DNA from: Gordonia bronchialis DSM 43247
Lineage (GTDB): Bacteria > Actinomycetota > Actinomycetes > Mycobacteriales > Mycobacteriaceae
DNA: 64,000 nt
NCBI RefSeq assembly: GCF_000024785.1
Contig: NC_013441.1
Span: 4,774,001-4,838,000, forward strand
Direction of reading: 5' to 3'
The notes below the pieces were generated by a model that made no database searches, was not told the origin of the DNA, and worked only from the letters and a program-made list of their open reading frames with translations. Below, piece by piece: positions 36,457-45,049 of the stretch. The translations under genes and the position numbers were made by a program. How positions within the stretch are numbered: position 1 is the stretch's first letter; every line of letters starts with the position of its first letter.

Positions 36457-37211
36457 CCGTCTCGCTCCTCGGGGTCGTCGGCGATCAGCGCAGCACACAT
36501 CTCGAGCAGTGCATCGGTGGCGGGCGTCAGTAGCGCCCGCGCGGCCGTCCCGGCGCGCGCCGGATCACGCGCCGCGATCGCGTCGACGACGGCGCGATAT
36601 CCGCCGATGTTGGCGATCTCGGGTTCCAGCACGGCCGCGAGCACCGGGAGCGCGGGCTCGTAGGCGGCCCGCAGCGAGTTGTACATCAGCCGGAAGGCGA
36701 TCGAATCTGCGGCGTCGATGACCCGGCTCCAGAACTCCAGCGCGATGACCTGCTGGGCGATCGAATCCGGTTCGGCGGCAAGCTCATCGAGGATCGCCGA
36801 CAGCGCGGGCACGACGTCGGCGGCGGCACGTCGGGCGGCGAGTTCGGCGACCTCGGGCCCCACCAGCGCGCGGGCCTCGACAACGGAGCGCGCCACCCGC
36901 GGATCGAGCTCACCGTCGCGGACCAGCAGCCGCGGCAGCAGATCGAGACCGCCGGCGACGGCCGGGTCGAGAACCTTGGTGCTGCCGCCCTGCCGGATGC
37001 TCACCAGGCCGGCCGCGGCCACCCGTCCCAGCGCCTCGCGCACCGCCGGCCGCGAGACGCCGAGAATCCGGGCGAGTTCACGTTCACTGGGCAGCGTCGC
37101 CCCGACGGCCAGCTCACCGGACAGGACGCCGGTGACGATCTGCTCGTAGACATCGGTGGGCACGCTGCGCGGCGCGACCGGTTCGAAGGGCATGGGAGTG
37201 ACGGTAGTCAT
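36453..37211 (-). CDS. GntR/FadR-family transcriptional regulator
   Basis: A 252-residue regulator. The N-terminal winged HTH shows VYEQIVTGVLSGELAVGATL, then PSERELARILGVSRPAVREA, and GLVSIRQGGSTKVLD. An all-helical FCD-type effector domain follows (about residues 85-245: RSVVEARALVGPEVAELAAR, then SIAFRLMYNSLRAAYEPALP). FadR-type members respond to acyl-CoA or organic acids. A FadR-consensus palindrome lies about 20 bases upstream of its start, so autoregulation is likely. It is coupled to the downstream hydroxylase gene and preceded by the flavoprotein gene, suggesting a lipid-linked operon. ATG at 37193 is an alternative start. Confidence 0.92.
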   Translation of the reverse strand: MTTVTPMPFEPVAPRSVPTDVYEQIVTGVLSGELAVGATLPSERELARILGVSRPAVREALGRVAAAGLVSIRQGGSTKVLDPAVAGGLDLLPRLLVRDGELDPRVARSVVEARALVGPEVAELAARRAAADVVPALSAILDELAAEPDSIAQQVIALEFWSRVIDAADSIAFRLMYNSLRAAYEPALPVLAAVLEPEIANIGGYRAVVDAIAARDPARAGTAARALLTPATDALLEMCAALIADDPEERDG

Positions 37212-37230
37212 GTCGGATCAAGTGGTCAAG

Positions 37231-37241
37231 TGGTCAGACCA
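37231..37241. promoter_or_regulatory. FadR-type operator
   Basis: TGGTCAGACCA is a perfect inverted repeat fitting the FadR-family core TGGTNNNACCA. A direct copy of AAGTGGTCA lies just before it. It overlaps the last codon and stop of the flavoprotein gene and sits about 20 bases upstream of the FadR-type regulator start. Autoregulation is the natural reading. Confidence 0.6.
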
Positions 37242-38676
37242 GTTTCGGATGGATCTGTTCGAGCAACCGCAGCCACACCTCGCTGACCGTCGGATACGAC
37301 GGCACCGAATGCCAGAGCCGATCCACCGGCACCTCGCCGACCAGCGCGATCGTCGCCGCGTGCACCAGCTCACCGGTCGAGGCACCGAGGAAACTCGCCC
37401 CGACCACCACCCCGCGATCACGGTCGACGACGAGCTTGGCGTGGCCCCGATAGTCCGGTCCCAGCAGGTACGACCCGGCCACCGCGATGTCGGTCTCGGC
37501 GATCAGCACGTCGATGCCGTCGGCGCGTGCCTGCCGCTCGGTGCGGCCGACCGACCCCAGCTCCGGCCGGGTGAACACGACCTGCGGTACCGCGTGATGG
37601 TCGGCCGACGCGGCGTATCGGTCGCCGGTGATCGCACGCCCCTCGGCGCGGGCGGCGATCACCTCACCCGCCACCCGCGCCTGATATTTACCCATGTGCG
37701 TCAACGCATTTCGCCCGTTCACATCTCCGACGGCGTAGAGCCAGTCGGTGCCCGGGACCGTCAGGTGATCGTCCACCGCGATCGCCGCCCCGTCCTCGAG
37801 GCCCACCGTCGCGAGCCCGAGTCCCGCGGTGGCGGGGCGTCGTCCGGCGGCGACGAGGATCTCGTCGACGGTCACCTCGGCAGTACCGTCGGGCCCGTCC
37901 AGGGTGATCCGCGCCGGGCCGCCGTGGCGTCGTCCGTATCCGGTGTCCGCGGCGTCGGGCCGCTCCACGGCGACGATCTGGGTACCGAATCGCACGTCGA
38001 CACCGCGGGCGGTCAGGCCGTCGGCAATCTGTTCGGAGACAAAGGGTTCCGCGTTGGGAAGCAACCGGGAACCCCGAACGGCCATCGTCACCGCCGACCC
38101 CAGATCGGTCAGCCAGGTGGCGGCCTCGCAGCCCACCACCCCACCGCCGAGCACCAGGATCCGGCCGGGCACCTCGGTGAGGTTGGTGGCGTCGCGCGAG
38201 GTCCATGGCCGCGCCTGCGCCAGGCCGGAGACGGGCGGGATCGACGCGGTCGAGCCGGTGGCCACCACGACGGCGTGACGCGCCCGCAGGCGTCGATCAC
38301 ACACCTCGATCTCCCGCTCGCCCACGATCCGTGCTCCACCGCGGATCACCTCGATGTTCGCCGACCGCGCCCACGACGCCTGCCCGGCGTCGTCACGACC
38401 GCCGGTCACCTCGTCACGCCACCCGAGGACCGCGCGTACGTCCGGCGCGGTGCCGGCCAGACGTTCGGCAGCACCGGGCAGCCCCGACGCCCGCGCCAGC
38501 GCGGCGCCCGGTCCCAGCAGCGCCTTGCTCGGCATACACGCCCAGTACGAGCACTCACCGCCCAGCAACTCGTGTTCGACGAGCACCGCGGTGCGCGAAC
38601 TGCCCCGGATGGCGTAGTCGGCGGCATTCTCACCGGCAGGGCCACCGCCGATGACCACCACGTCGTAGGTGTCCAT
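37234..38676 (-). CDS. FAD-dependent pyridine nucleotide-disulfide oxidoreductase
   Basis: A 480-residue flavoprotein of the dihydrolipoamide dehydrogenase/mercuric reductase family. It has an FAD-binding GGGPAGENAA near the N-terminus and a redox disulfide CSYWAC (Cys42, Cys47). An NAD(P)-binding ILVLGGGVVGCEAATWL lies in the middle and YAVGDVNG near the second FAD site. The family's active-site His-Pro-Thr-x-Ser-Glu reads YPTVSE (Tyr461, Glu466), so the acid-base His is missing. A quinone or other substrate is therefore more likely than lipoamide. The start at 38676 (MDTYDVVVIG) is fixed by the FAD motif; a much longer open frame upstream is antisense to the peptidase gene. It heads the FadR/hydroxylase operon. 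Confidence 0.9.
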   Translation of the reverse strand: MDTYDVVVIGGGPAGENAADYAIRGSSRTAVLVEHELLGGECSYWACMPSKALLGPGAALARASGLPGAAERLAGTAPDVRAVLGWRDEVTGGRDDAGQASWARSANIEVIRGGARIVGEREIEVCDRRLRARHAVVVATGSTASIPPVSGLAQARPWTSRDATNLTEVPGRILVLGGGVVGCEAATWLTDLGSAVTMAVRGSRLLPNAEPFVSEQIADGLTARGVDVRFGTQIVAVERPDAADTGYGRRHGGPARITLDGPDGTAEVTVDEILVAAGRRPATAGLGLATVGLEDGAAIAVDDHLTVPGTDWLYAVGDVNGRNALTHMGKYQARVAGEVIAARAEGRAITGDRYAASADHHAVPQVVFTRPELGSVGRTERQARADGIDVLIAETDIAVAGSYLLGPDYRGHAKLVVDRDRGVVVGASFLGASTGELVHAATIALVGEVPVDRLWHSVPSYPTVSEVWLRLLEQIHPKLV

Positions 38677-38736
38677 ACCCTCGACGGTAGGGCGTCGGCC
38701 TGATCGCGGCTGACGGATCGGGCATCCGGTGACAGG

Positions 38737-40758
38737 ATGGATCGCGTGACTGCTTCCGACACCACCCTCAACTCCAGTTCTCGGAATTCGGGTCTCGACC
38801 TCGAGTGGGTCGATGATTCCGTCCGTGTCCAGGACGACCTGTTCGCCCACGTCAACGGCAAATGGCTCGAGCGCCACGTCATTCCCGAGGACCGCGCCAT
38901 CGACGGCGCCTTCCACGTGCTGCGCGACCGCGCCGAGGAGAATGTCCGCGACATCATCACCGAGTGCGCCGAGTCGAGCCCGCCCAGCGGCTCCGACGCC
39001 CTCAAGATCGGTGACCTGTTCGCCTCGTTCATGGACACCGACCACATCGACGCCCTCGGCATCGGCCCGATCCGCGGTGAACTCGACAAGATCGCCGGCA
39101 TCGATTCGACGACCGCGCTGGCCCGGCGGATGGGCCGGCTCACGCGGCACGGCGTCGGCGGGCTCTTCGGCTTCTACGTCGACACCGACGCCCGGCAGTC
39201 CGATCGCTACCTCGTGCACATCGTGCAGTCGGGTCTCGGGTTGCCCGACGAGTCCTACTATCACCCCGACGCCGACGGCAACGACATCCACGCCGAGACC
39301 CGGGCCGCCTACGCCGCTCACGTCGAGCGCATGTTCGCCCTCGCCGGTTTCGACGCCCCCGCCGACCGGGCCGCCACGGTGCTGGACCTGGAAACCGCCA
39401 TCGCCGAACATCATTGGGATGTGGTGGCCCGCCGCGACGCCGAACGTACCTACAATCTCATGTCGCTCGCCGAATTCGAGTCCGCGGCAGCCGGATTCGA
39501 TCTCGGCGAGTGGTTCGGCGGGCTGGGGACCGTCGGCGACGCCACCTTTGCCGAGGTCGTCGTCGGCCAGCCGTCCTTCGTCAGCGGCGCGGCCGGGCTG
39601 ATCGCCTCGCGTCCGCTCGACGACTGGAAGACATGGCTGGCGTGGCGATTGCTGCGATCGGCGGCGCCGTATCTGTCGTCGGAGTTCGTGGAGGAGAACT
39701 TCGACTTCTACGGACGCACCCTGTCCGGGGCCCAGACCAATCGCGACCGGTGGAAGCGCGGGGTCTCCTTCGTGGAGGGTGCGATGGGGTTCGCCGTCGG
39801 TAAACTGTATGTGGACAAGCACTTTCCGCCCGAAGCCAAGGCCCGGATGGATGAGCTGATCGCCAATCTGGTGGCGGCCTATCGGCGCAACATCACCGAT
39901 CTCGAGTGGATGACACCCGAGACCCGCACCAAGGCGCTGGCCAAGCTGGACAAGTTCACCCCCAAGATCGGATACCCGGCCACCTGGCGCGACTACGGCG
40001 CACTCATCGTCGACCGTGGCGATCTCATCGGAAACGTCGCGCGCGCATCGTCTTTCGAGCAGGAACGCGAGTTCGCCAAGATCGGCGCACCGGTGGACCG
40101 CGACGAATGGTTCATGACCCCGCAAACGGTGAACGCCTACTACAACCCGGGAATGAACGAGATCGTGTTCCCGGCGGCGATCCTGCAGCCACCGTTCTTC
40201 GACCCCGACGCCGACGACGCCGCCAACTACGGCGGCATCGGTGCGGTGATCGGCCACGAGATCGGGCACGGCTTCGACGATCAGGGCGCCAAGTACGACG
40301 GCGACGGCAACCTGGTCAACTGGTGGAGCGACGCCGATCGCGAGGAGTTCTCCTCCCGCACAGCCAAACTCATCGAGCAGTACGGCGAGTTCACCCCGGA
40401 GGGCCTGGACCCCAAATACAAGGTCAACGGCGGCTTCACCATCGGCGAGAACATCGGCGACCTCGGTGGGCTGTCCATCGCGCTGGTCGCATATCAACTC
40501 GCCACCGAGGGCACCACGCCGCCGGTGATCGACGGCCTGACCGGGGTACAGCGGGTCTTCTACAGCTGGGCGGAGATCTGGCGGACCAAGACCCGCGAGG
40601 CCGAGGCCATCAAACGGCTGTCGATCGACCCGCACTCACCACCGGAGTTCCGCTGCAACGGCGTCGTTCGCAACATCGATGTGTTCTACGACGCCTTCGA
40701 CGTGAAACCAGGCGACACACTGTATCTCGACGAGGCCGACCGGGTCCGGATCTGGTGA
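38737..40758 (+). CDS. M13-family zinc metallopeptidase, Zmp1/neprilysin-like
   Basis: A 673-residue enzyme with the full M13 layout. An N-terminal helical lid domain begins DDSVRVQDDLFAHVNGKWLE. The catalytic motif HEIGH (His507-His511) lies in IGHEIGHGFDDQGAKYD. The third-ligand motif ENxxDxGG is present as GENIGDLGGL. The conserved NAYYNPGMNEIVFPAAILQP precedes the active site. In M. tuberculosis the homologue Zmp1 (recalled as Rv0198c) is secreted without a classical signal peptide, and none is visible here. The potassium-channel gene overlaps its stop by 4 bases. Confidence 0.95.
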   Translation: MDRVTASDTTLNSSSRNSGLDLEWVDDSVRVQDDLFAHVNGKWLERHVIPEDRAIDGAFHVLRDRAEENVRDIITECAESSPPSGSDALKIGDLFASFMDTDHIDALGIGPIRGELDKIAGIDSTTALARRMGRLTRHGVGGLFGFYVDTDARQSDRYLVHIVQSGLGLPDESYYHPDADGNDIHAETRAAYAAHVERMFALAGFDAPADRAATVLDLETAIAEHHWDVVARRDAERTYNLMSLAEFESAAAGFDLGEWFGGLGTVGDATFAEVVVGQPSFVSGAAGLIASRPLDDWKTWLAWRLLRSAAPYLSSEFVEENFDFYGRTLSGAQTNRDRWKRGVSFVEGAMGFAVGKLYVDKHFPPEAKARMDELIANLVAAYRRNITDLEWMTPETRTKALAKLDKFTPKIGYPATWRDYGALIVDRGDLIGNVARASSFEQEREFAKIGAPVDRDEWFMTPQTVNAYYNPGMNEIVFPAAILQPPFFDPDADDAANYGGIGAVIGHEIGHGFDDQGAKYDGDGNLVNWWSDADREEFSSRTAKLIEQYGEFTPEGLDPKYKVNGGFTIGENIGDLGGLSIALVAYQLATEGTTPPVIDGLTGVQRVFYSWAEIWRTKTREAEAIKRLSIDPHSPPEFRCNGVVRNIDVFYDAFDVKPGDTLYLDEADRVRIW

Positions 40759-41321
40759 CCGAGCCCGGGTCCGGGCGGGACCCCGAATTCGCCGGTGCAC
40801 AACCGCATCCCACATTCGGCACGGTCGACCGCCCGACCCGGCGCGAGGTTGCCAAGGCCCTGGTGCGGCCACTCGCCGCAGCAGTGCTGTTGCTCGTCGG
40901 CTATTTCGGTCTGCCGATCAACAAGGCCAGCGACGTCAACATCATCGGCCTGCTCATCGGCGCAGTACTGCTCGCCTCGTTCTGCGCCTACGAGGTACGC
41001 CACTTCATCCGGTCCAAACACCCGGTGGCGACAGCGATGGAAATGCTGGTCGCCTTGGCGAGCTTCTACATCGTGGCCTTCGCCACCACCTATTTCCTGT
41101 TCTCCGAGTACGACACCGGCAGCTTCAACGAGCAACTCACCCGCGTCGACTCGCTCTACTTCTGCCTGACCGTGTTCACCACAACGGGTTTCGGCGACAT
41201 CGCCGCCGACTCCCAGGGCGCACGCATCGCCGTGTCGATCCAGATGGGAAGCACCCTGATCCTCCTGGGTCTCGGCATCCGCTTCCTCAATCTCCTTGTC
41301 AACGCCCGGGTCCGGCGCTGA
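40755..41321 (+). CDS. Two-helix potassium-channel-like protein
   Basis: A 188-residue protein. A polar N-terminus leads into two or more helices (VRPLAAAVLLLVGYF, IIGLLIGAVLLASFCAYE), and then a pore module with SLYFCLTVFTTTGFGDIAAD and a last helix. The filter-like TTTGFGD corresponds to the TVGYGD of potassium channels (Ion_trans_2). No RCK domain is attached. A GTG start overlaps the peptidase stop (GTGA), so translation is coupled. Ion selectivity is inferred from the motif only. A bidirectional-looking hairpin follows at 41380-41405. Confidence 0.8.
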   Translation: MTEPGSGRDPEFAGAQPHPTFGTVDRPTRREVAKALVRPLAAAVLLLVGYFGLPINKASDVNIIGLLIGAVLLASFCAYEVRHFIRSKHPVATAMEMLVALASFYIVAFATTYFLFSEYDTGSFNEQLTRVDSLYFCLTVFTTTGFGDIAADSQGARIAVSIQMGSTLILLGLGIRFLNLLVNARVRR

Positions 41322-41379
41322 GCGAATCGAGCCGCCCCATCCACTCGTCGAGCCGCCACCACCCTGCGCAGAAAAGGAC

Positions 41380-41405
41380 TCCGGGAGCAGCAGACTGCTC
41401 CCGGA
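41380..41405. terminator. Bidirectional terminator hairpin
   Basis: TCCGGGAGCAG-CAGA-CTGCTCCCGGA has 11-bp perfect arms and a 4-base loop. It sits between the convergent potassium-channel gene (ends 41321) and alcohol dehydrogenase gene (ends 41433), and could terminate both. No T-tract follows on either side. Confidence 0.75.
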
Positions 41406-41432
41406 GCCGGGTGGAGACTCAGCGGCGCGGGC

Positions 41433-42560
41433 TCAGTAGTCCCCGTCCTCGTAGACGATCATGCCGCGAATGTTGTTGCCCGCCAGCATGTCGTCGTAGG
41501 CCTCGTTGATCTGGTCGAGACGGTAGGTGTTGGTGACCAGGTCGCCCAGGTTGAGCTTGCCCGCACGGTACTCGTTGAGCAGATTGGGCACCTGGGTACG
41601 CGGGCTGGCCCCACCGAAGATGGCACCCTGCACCCGCTTCTGCAGCAGCGTCAGCTCGAAGAGGTTCATCTGCGCATCCATCGACGCGAAGTTGCCCATG
41701 CCGGTGACGATCACCTGCCCACCCTTACCGGTGAGGGCGAGGGCGGGAGCGATCATCGAGCCGTCGATCTCACCGACGGTGAGGATGGTGGTGTTGGCCA
41801 TCTTGCCCCAGCTGATCTCACCGAGGACCGGCAGCGCGTCCTCCATCGACTCGAAAGTGTGTGTCGCGCCCAGTTTCTCGGCCATCTGCCGTTTGAACGG
41901 CACCGGGTCGACGGCGGCGACGATGCGCGCACCGGCCGCGGCCGCACCCTGAACGGAGTTGATGCCCACGCCACCCACACCGACGACGACGACGATGTCG
42001 CCGGCGTGCGTCCCACCGATCTCCACCGCCGAACCCCAGCCGGTCGCCACACCACAGCCGAGCAGCGCCGCCTCCTTGAGCGGGATGTCGTCCTCGATCT
42101 TGACCAGGGACGCCTCGTTGACCGTGATGTACGGCGCGAAGGTGCCCAGCAGACACATCTGCGTCAGCCCCTCCCCGTCGGAGGTGTGGCACCGGTGCGT
42201 GTCATCGGAGATCGCCAGACCGGTCAGCAGTCGCGCCCCCTCGTCGCAGAAGTTCTGGTCACCACGCGAGCAGGGATCGCAGACACCGCAGGCGGGGATG
42301 AAGGCGGTCACCACGTGGTCGCCCTCCTTCAGCCGGGTGACGCCGGGGCCCACCTTCTGCACGACACCGGCACCCTCGTGCCCGCCGAGCACGGGCATCG
42401 GCGCCGGACTGTCACCGGTGCGCAGGTGATGATCGGAGTGACACAGCCCGGAACTGACGAGCTTGACCTGAACCTCACCCGCCACCGGGTCACCGAGTTC
42501 GAACTCCTCGATCTGCCACGGCTGTCCCGGCCCACGCAGGATGGCGCCCTTCGTCTTCAT
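41433..42560 (-). CDS. NDMA-dependent zinc alcohol dehydrogenase
   Basis: A 375-residue medium-chain zinc dehydrogenase. Catalytic zinc ligands are in GLCHSDHH and GGHEGAG. The structural zinc motif is CGVCDPCSRGDQNFC (four Cys). VVVVGVGGVGINSVQ is the NAD-binding Rossmann loop. The overall sequence, with RCHTSDGEGLTQMCLLGTF, is that of actinobacterial NDMA-dependent (tightly bound cofactor) alcohol dehydrogenases related to mycobacterial AdhD-type enzymes. They oxidise primary alcohols; the natural electron acceptor is often mycofactocin. The start at 42560 follows an AAGGAGCTGGAG RBS. Confidence 0.93.
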   Translation of the reverse strand: MKTKGAILRGPGQPWQIEEFELGDPVAGEVQVKLVSSGLCHSDHHLRTGDSPAPMPVLGGHEGAGVVQKVGPGVTRLKEGDHVVTAFIPACGVCDPCSRGDQNFCDEGARLLTGLAISDDTHRCHTSDGEGLTQMCLLGTFAPYITVNEASLVKIEDDIPLKEAALLGCGVATGWGSAVEIGGTHAGDIVVVVGVGGVGINSVQGAAAAGARIVAAVDPVPFKRQMAEKLGATHTFESMEDALPVLGEISWGKMANTTILTVGEIDGSMIAPALALTGKGGQVIVTGMGNFASMDAQMNLFELTLLQKRVQGAIFGGASPRTQVPNLLNEYRAGKLNLGDLVTNTYRLDQINEAYDDMLAGNNIRGMIVYEDGDY

Positions 42561-42794
42561 CTCCAGCTCCTTCGGTCGCTGCTTCGCACGATCCCCGTCC
42601 GGCGCGGTTGCCGACAGCGCGCACGCAACCATGGCGATGCGCTTATGCGATGCAGATCACATCGTGCCTAAAGGGACGTTTTTATGCAGACGTTTCACCG
42701 ATTCTCGGGGCCGGACCGATCCAAGCCGTCCGAGCTCCGAACAACGTCCGTGCACCCGACTTCGCCGACTCCTGCGCCATGTAACGATGACTCC

Positions 42795-44933
42795 ATGCCG
42801 ACGGCCGCGAACACGACGTCCCAGAACCCATCACCCTCACCCCGACGCCGACGCGCATGGCGGTGGATCATCCCCGCCGTCGTCCTTCTCGGCTGGCTCG
42901 TCATCGGCGGTGTCGCCGGGCCCTTCGCGGGCAAGTTGTCGTCGGTGTCGACCAACGACAACTCGGCATTCCTGCCCGTGTCGGCGGAGTCGACGCAGGT
43001 CAACGATCAGCTCGCCAACTGCCAGGACACCGAATTCCTGCCGGCGGTGATCATCGCCGAGCGCACCGCCGGCCTCACCCCGGCCGATCTGGACTACCTG
43101 ACGCGCAGCATCGCGCCGCTGGCCGGTACCGAGGGATTTGGTCCGGCGTTCTCGCCGCCGGTCCGGTCGCAGGACGGGCAGGCCGCCCAGATGTTCGTGC
43201 CGATCTCCACCGCCGGCGAACCCGCCGACACCGTGGAGAAGCTGCGTGACGCGCTGGCCCAGCCACCGGCCGGCCTGACGGTCAAGGTGACCGGTCCGGC
43301 CGGTCAGGTCGCCGACCTCGGAGAGGCGTTCAGCGGCATCGACGGCATTTTGCTGCTGGTGGCCGGCTCGGTGGTGATCCTCATCCTGATCGTCGTCTAC
43401 CGCAGCCCGATCCTGCCGTTCGTGGTCATCATCTCCGCGGTCTTCGCGCTGTCGCTGGCCTCCGGCGCGGTCTACTTCCTGACCAAACAGGGCGCGCTGG
43501 AACTCAACGGGCAGAGTCAGGGCATCCTGTTCATCCTCGTGTTCGGTGCGGCGACCGACTATGCGCTGCTTCTGGTCTCCCGGTTCCGGGAGGAACTGAT
43601 CACCACCGAGCAGACGTGGCCGGCGTTACGCCGAGCGTGGCTGGCCACCATCGAACCGGTCGCCGCGTCGGCCGGAACCGTCATCGCCGGTGTGCTGTGT
43701 CTGCTGCTCAGTGACCTGAACTCCAACCGCAGTCTGGGACCGGTCGCCGCGATCGGCATCGCCGCGTCGTTCCTGGCGTCGATGACGTTCCTGCCCGCGG
43801 CTCTCGCGCTGCTCGGCCGGGTGGCCTTCTGGCCGCTGCGTCCTCGCTACCAGCCGGACGCCGACATCTAGAGCGGAACCACGCACCGGTTCTGGCGCCG
43901 CATCGCCGAGCGGGTGGCCGCCCGTCCGCGGGCGATCTGGATCGGCACGCTCATCGTGCTGCTGGTGGGCGCCGCATTCGCGCCGACCTTCAAGGCCGAC
44001 GGCATCGCCGCCACCGACTTCTTCCTGGGCAGCGTCGACTCCGTGGAGGGCGCCGAGATCCAGGCCGCGCACTTCGACGCCGGGTCCGGCTCCCCCACCT
44101 GGATCATCACCAGCCAACAGAGTGCACCGGCGGTCCTCGACGCCACGCGCGGCATCGACGGCGTCGGCGAGGCCACCATCCTGGAGAAGGACGGCACACC
44201 GGTGGTGCACGAGGGTCGCGTGGCCATCCAGGCCACCCTCACCGACAACGCCGAATCGTTGGCCGCCCAGGACACCGTCGAGCGCATCCGCGACGCCGTG
44301 CACCCGGTCCCCGGGGCCGACGCGCAGGTCGGCGGTACCACCGCGATCGACCTGGACACCCGCACCACGGCGATCCACGATCGCAACCTGATCATCCCGG
44401 TCGTGCTGCTCGTGGTCCTGGCGATCCTCATGCTGCTGCTGCGCAGCATCGTCGCGCCGGTGCTGCTGCTGGCCACCACGGTCCTGAGCTTCGCCACCAC
44501 CGTCGGGGTGGCGGCCCTGCTGTTCAACGGTCCGTTCGGTTTCCCCGGTGCCGACCCGGTGGTGCCGCTGTTCGCCTTCGTGTTCCTCGTCGCGCTGGGC
44601 ATCGACTACAACATCTTCCTGATGACCCGCGTGCGCGAGGAGTCGATCCGGCACGGCACCCGCGACGGCATGATCCGCGGGCTGACCGCGACCGGCGGCG
44701 TGATCACCTCCGCGGGTGTGGTGCTGGCCGCGACCTTCGCCGCCCTGGCCGTGTTGCCGCTGCTGTTCCTGGTGCAGGTTGCCTTCCTGGTGGCCTTCGG
44801 CGTCCTCGTCGACGCCCTGATCGTCCGCACGCTGCTCGTGCCGGCGTTGACCCTCGAGATCGGCAGACGCATCTGGTGGCCGAGCGCCTTGGCCCGCAAG
44901 GACACCGAAAAGCCTGTACCGCAAGAGGTTTGA
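42795..44933 (+). pseudogene. MMPL/RND-family transporter gene interrupted by an in-frame amber codon
   Basis: The two halves are in the same frame and together would give a 712-residue MmpL-type transporter of the YdfJ class. The first half (358 codons, from 42795) has helix 1, a periplasmic domain and helices with FGAATDYALLLVSRFREE. A TAG at 43869-43871 follows YQPDADI. The second half continues without frame change: after SGTTHRFWRR comes a helix, a second periplasmic domain and VALGIDYNIFLMTRVREES. The Asp-Tyr pairs of both repeats are intact. A GTG at 43914 could restart translation, though with no clear RBS. It may be a recent pseudogene, a sequencing error or a split functional transporter. 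It is divergent from the alcohol dehydrogenase gene. Confidence 0.8.
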
Positions 44934-44989
44934 CGATGACTGCCGCTGTTGCTCAACCGAACCTGAGAGTTCACCGAATTCAATACCGT

Positions 44990-45014
44990 TGACGCTGGCA
45001 ACGGGTTAGCGTCA
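44990..45014. promoter_or_regulatory. Inverted repeat, candidate operator of the R2lox-like gene
   Basis: TGACGCT and AGCGTCA form perfect 7-bp arms with an 11-base spacer, 35 bases before the R2lox-like start. The left arm overlaps a possible -35 element (TTGACG). A repressor site is plausible but unproven. An 18-codon frame (44936-44992) ends inside the left arm and looks incidental. Confidence 0.4.
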
Positions 45015-45049
45015 TTCCATCACCCCCGAATGATCGTTAGCTGGTTCCC

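Noticed and set aside
38677..40635. N-terminal extension of the flavoprotein gene by about 650 codons
   Set aside because: The extension is antisense to the M13 peptidase gene. The FAD-binding motif fixes the start at 38676.
39906..40754. Long upstream extension of the potassium-channel frame
   Set aside because: It overlaps the peptidase gene in another frame and has Arg-rich, non-protein-like composition. GTG at 40755 gives a sensible channel protein.
44936..44992. 18-codon leader-peptide-like frame (MTAAVAQPNLRV...) before the R2lox-like gene
   Set aside because: It is short and has no codon run typical of attenuators. It ends in the inverted repeat and could be chance.
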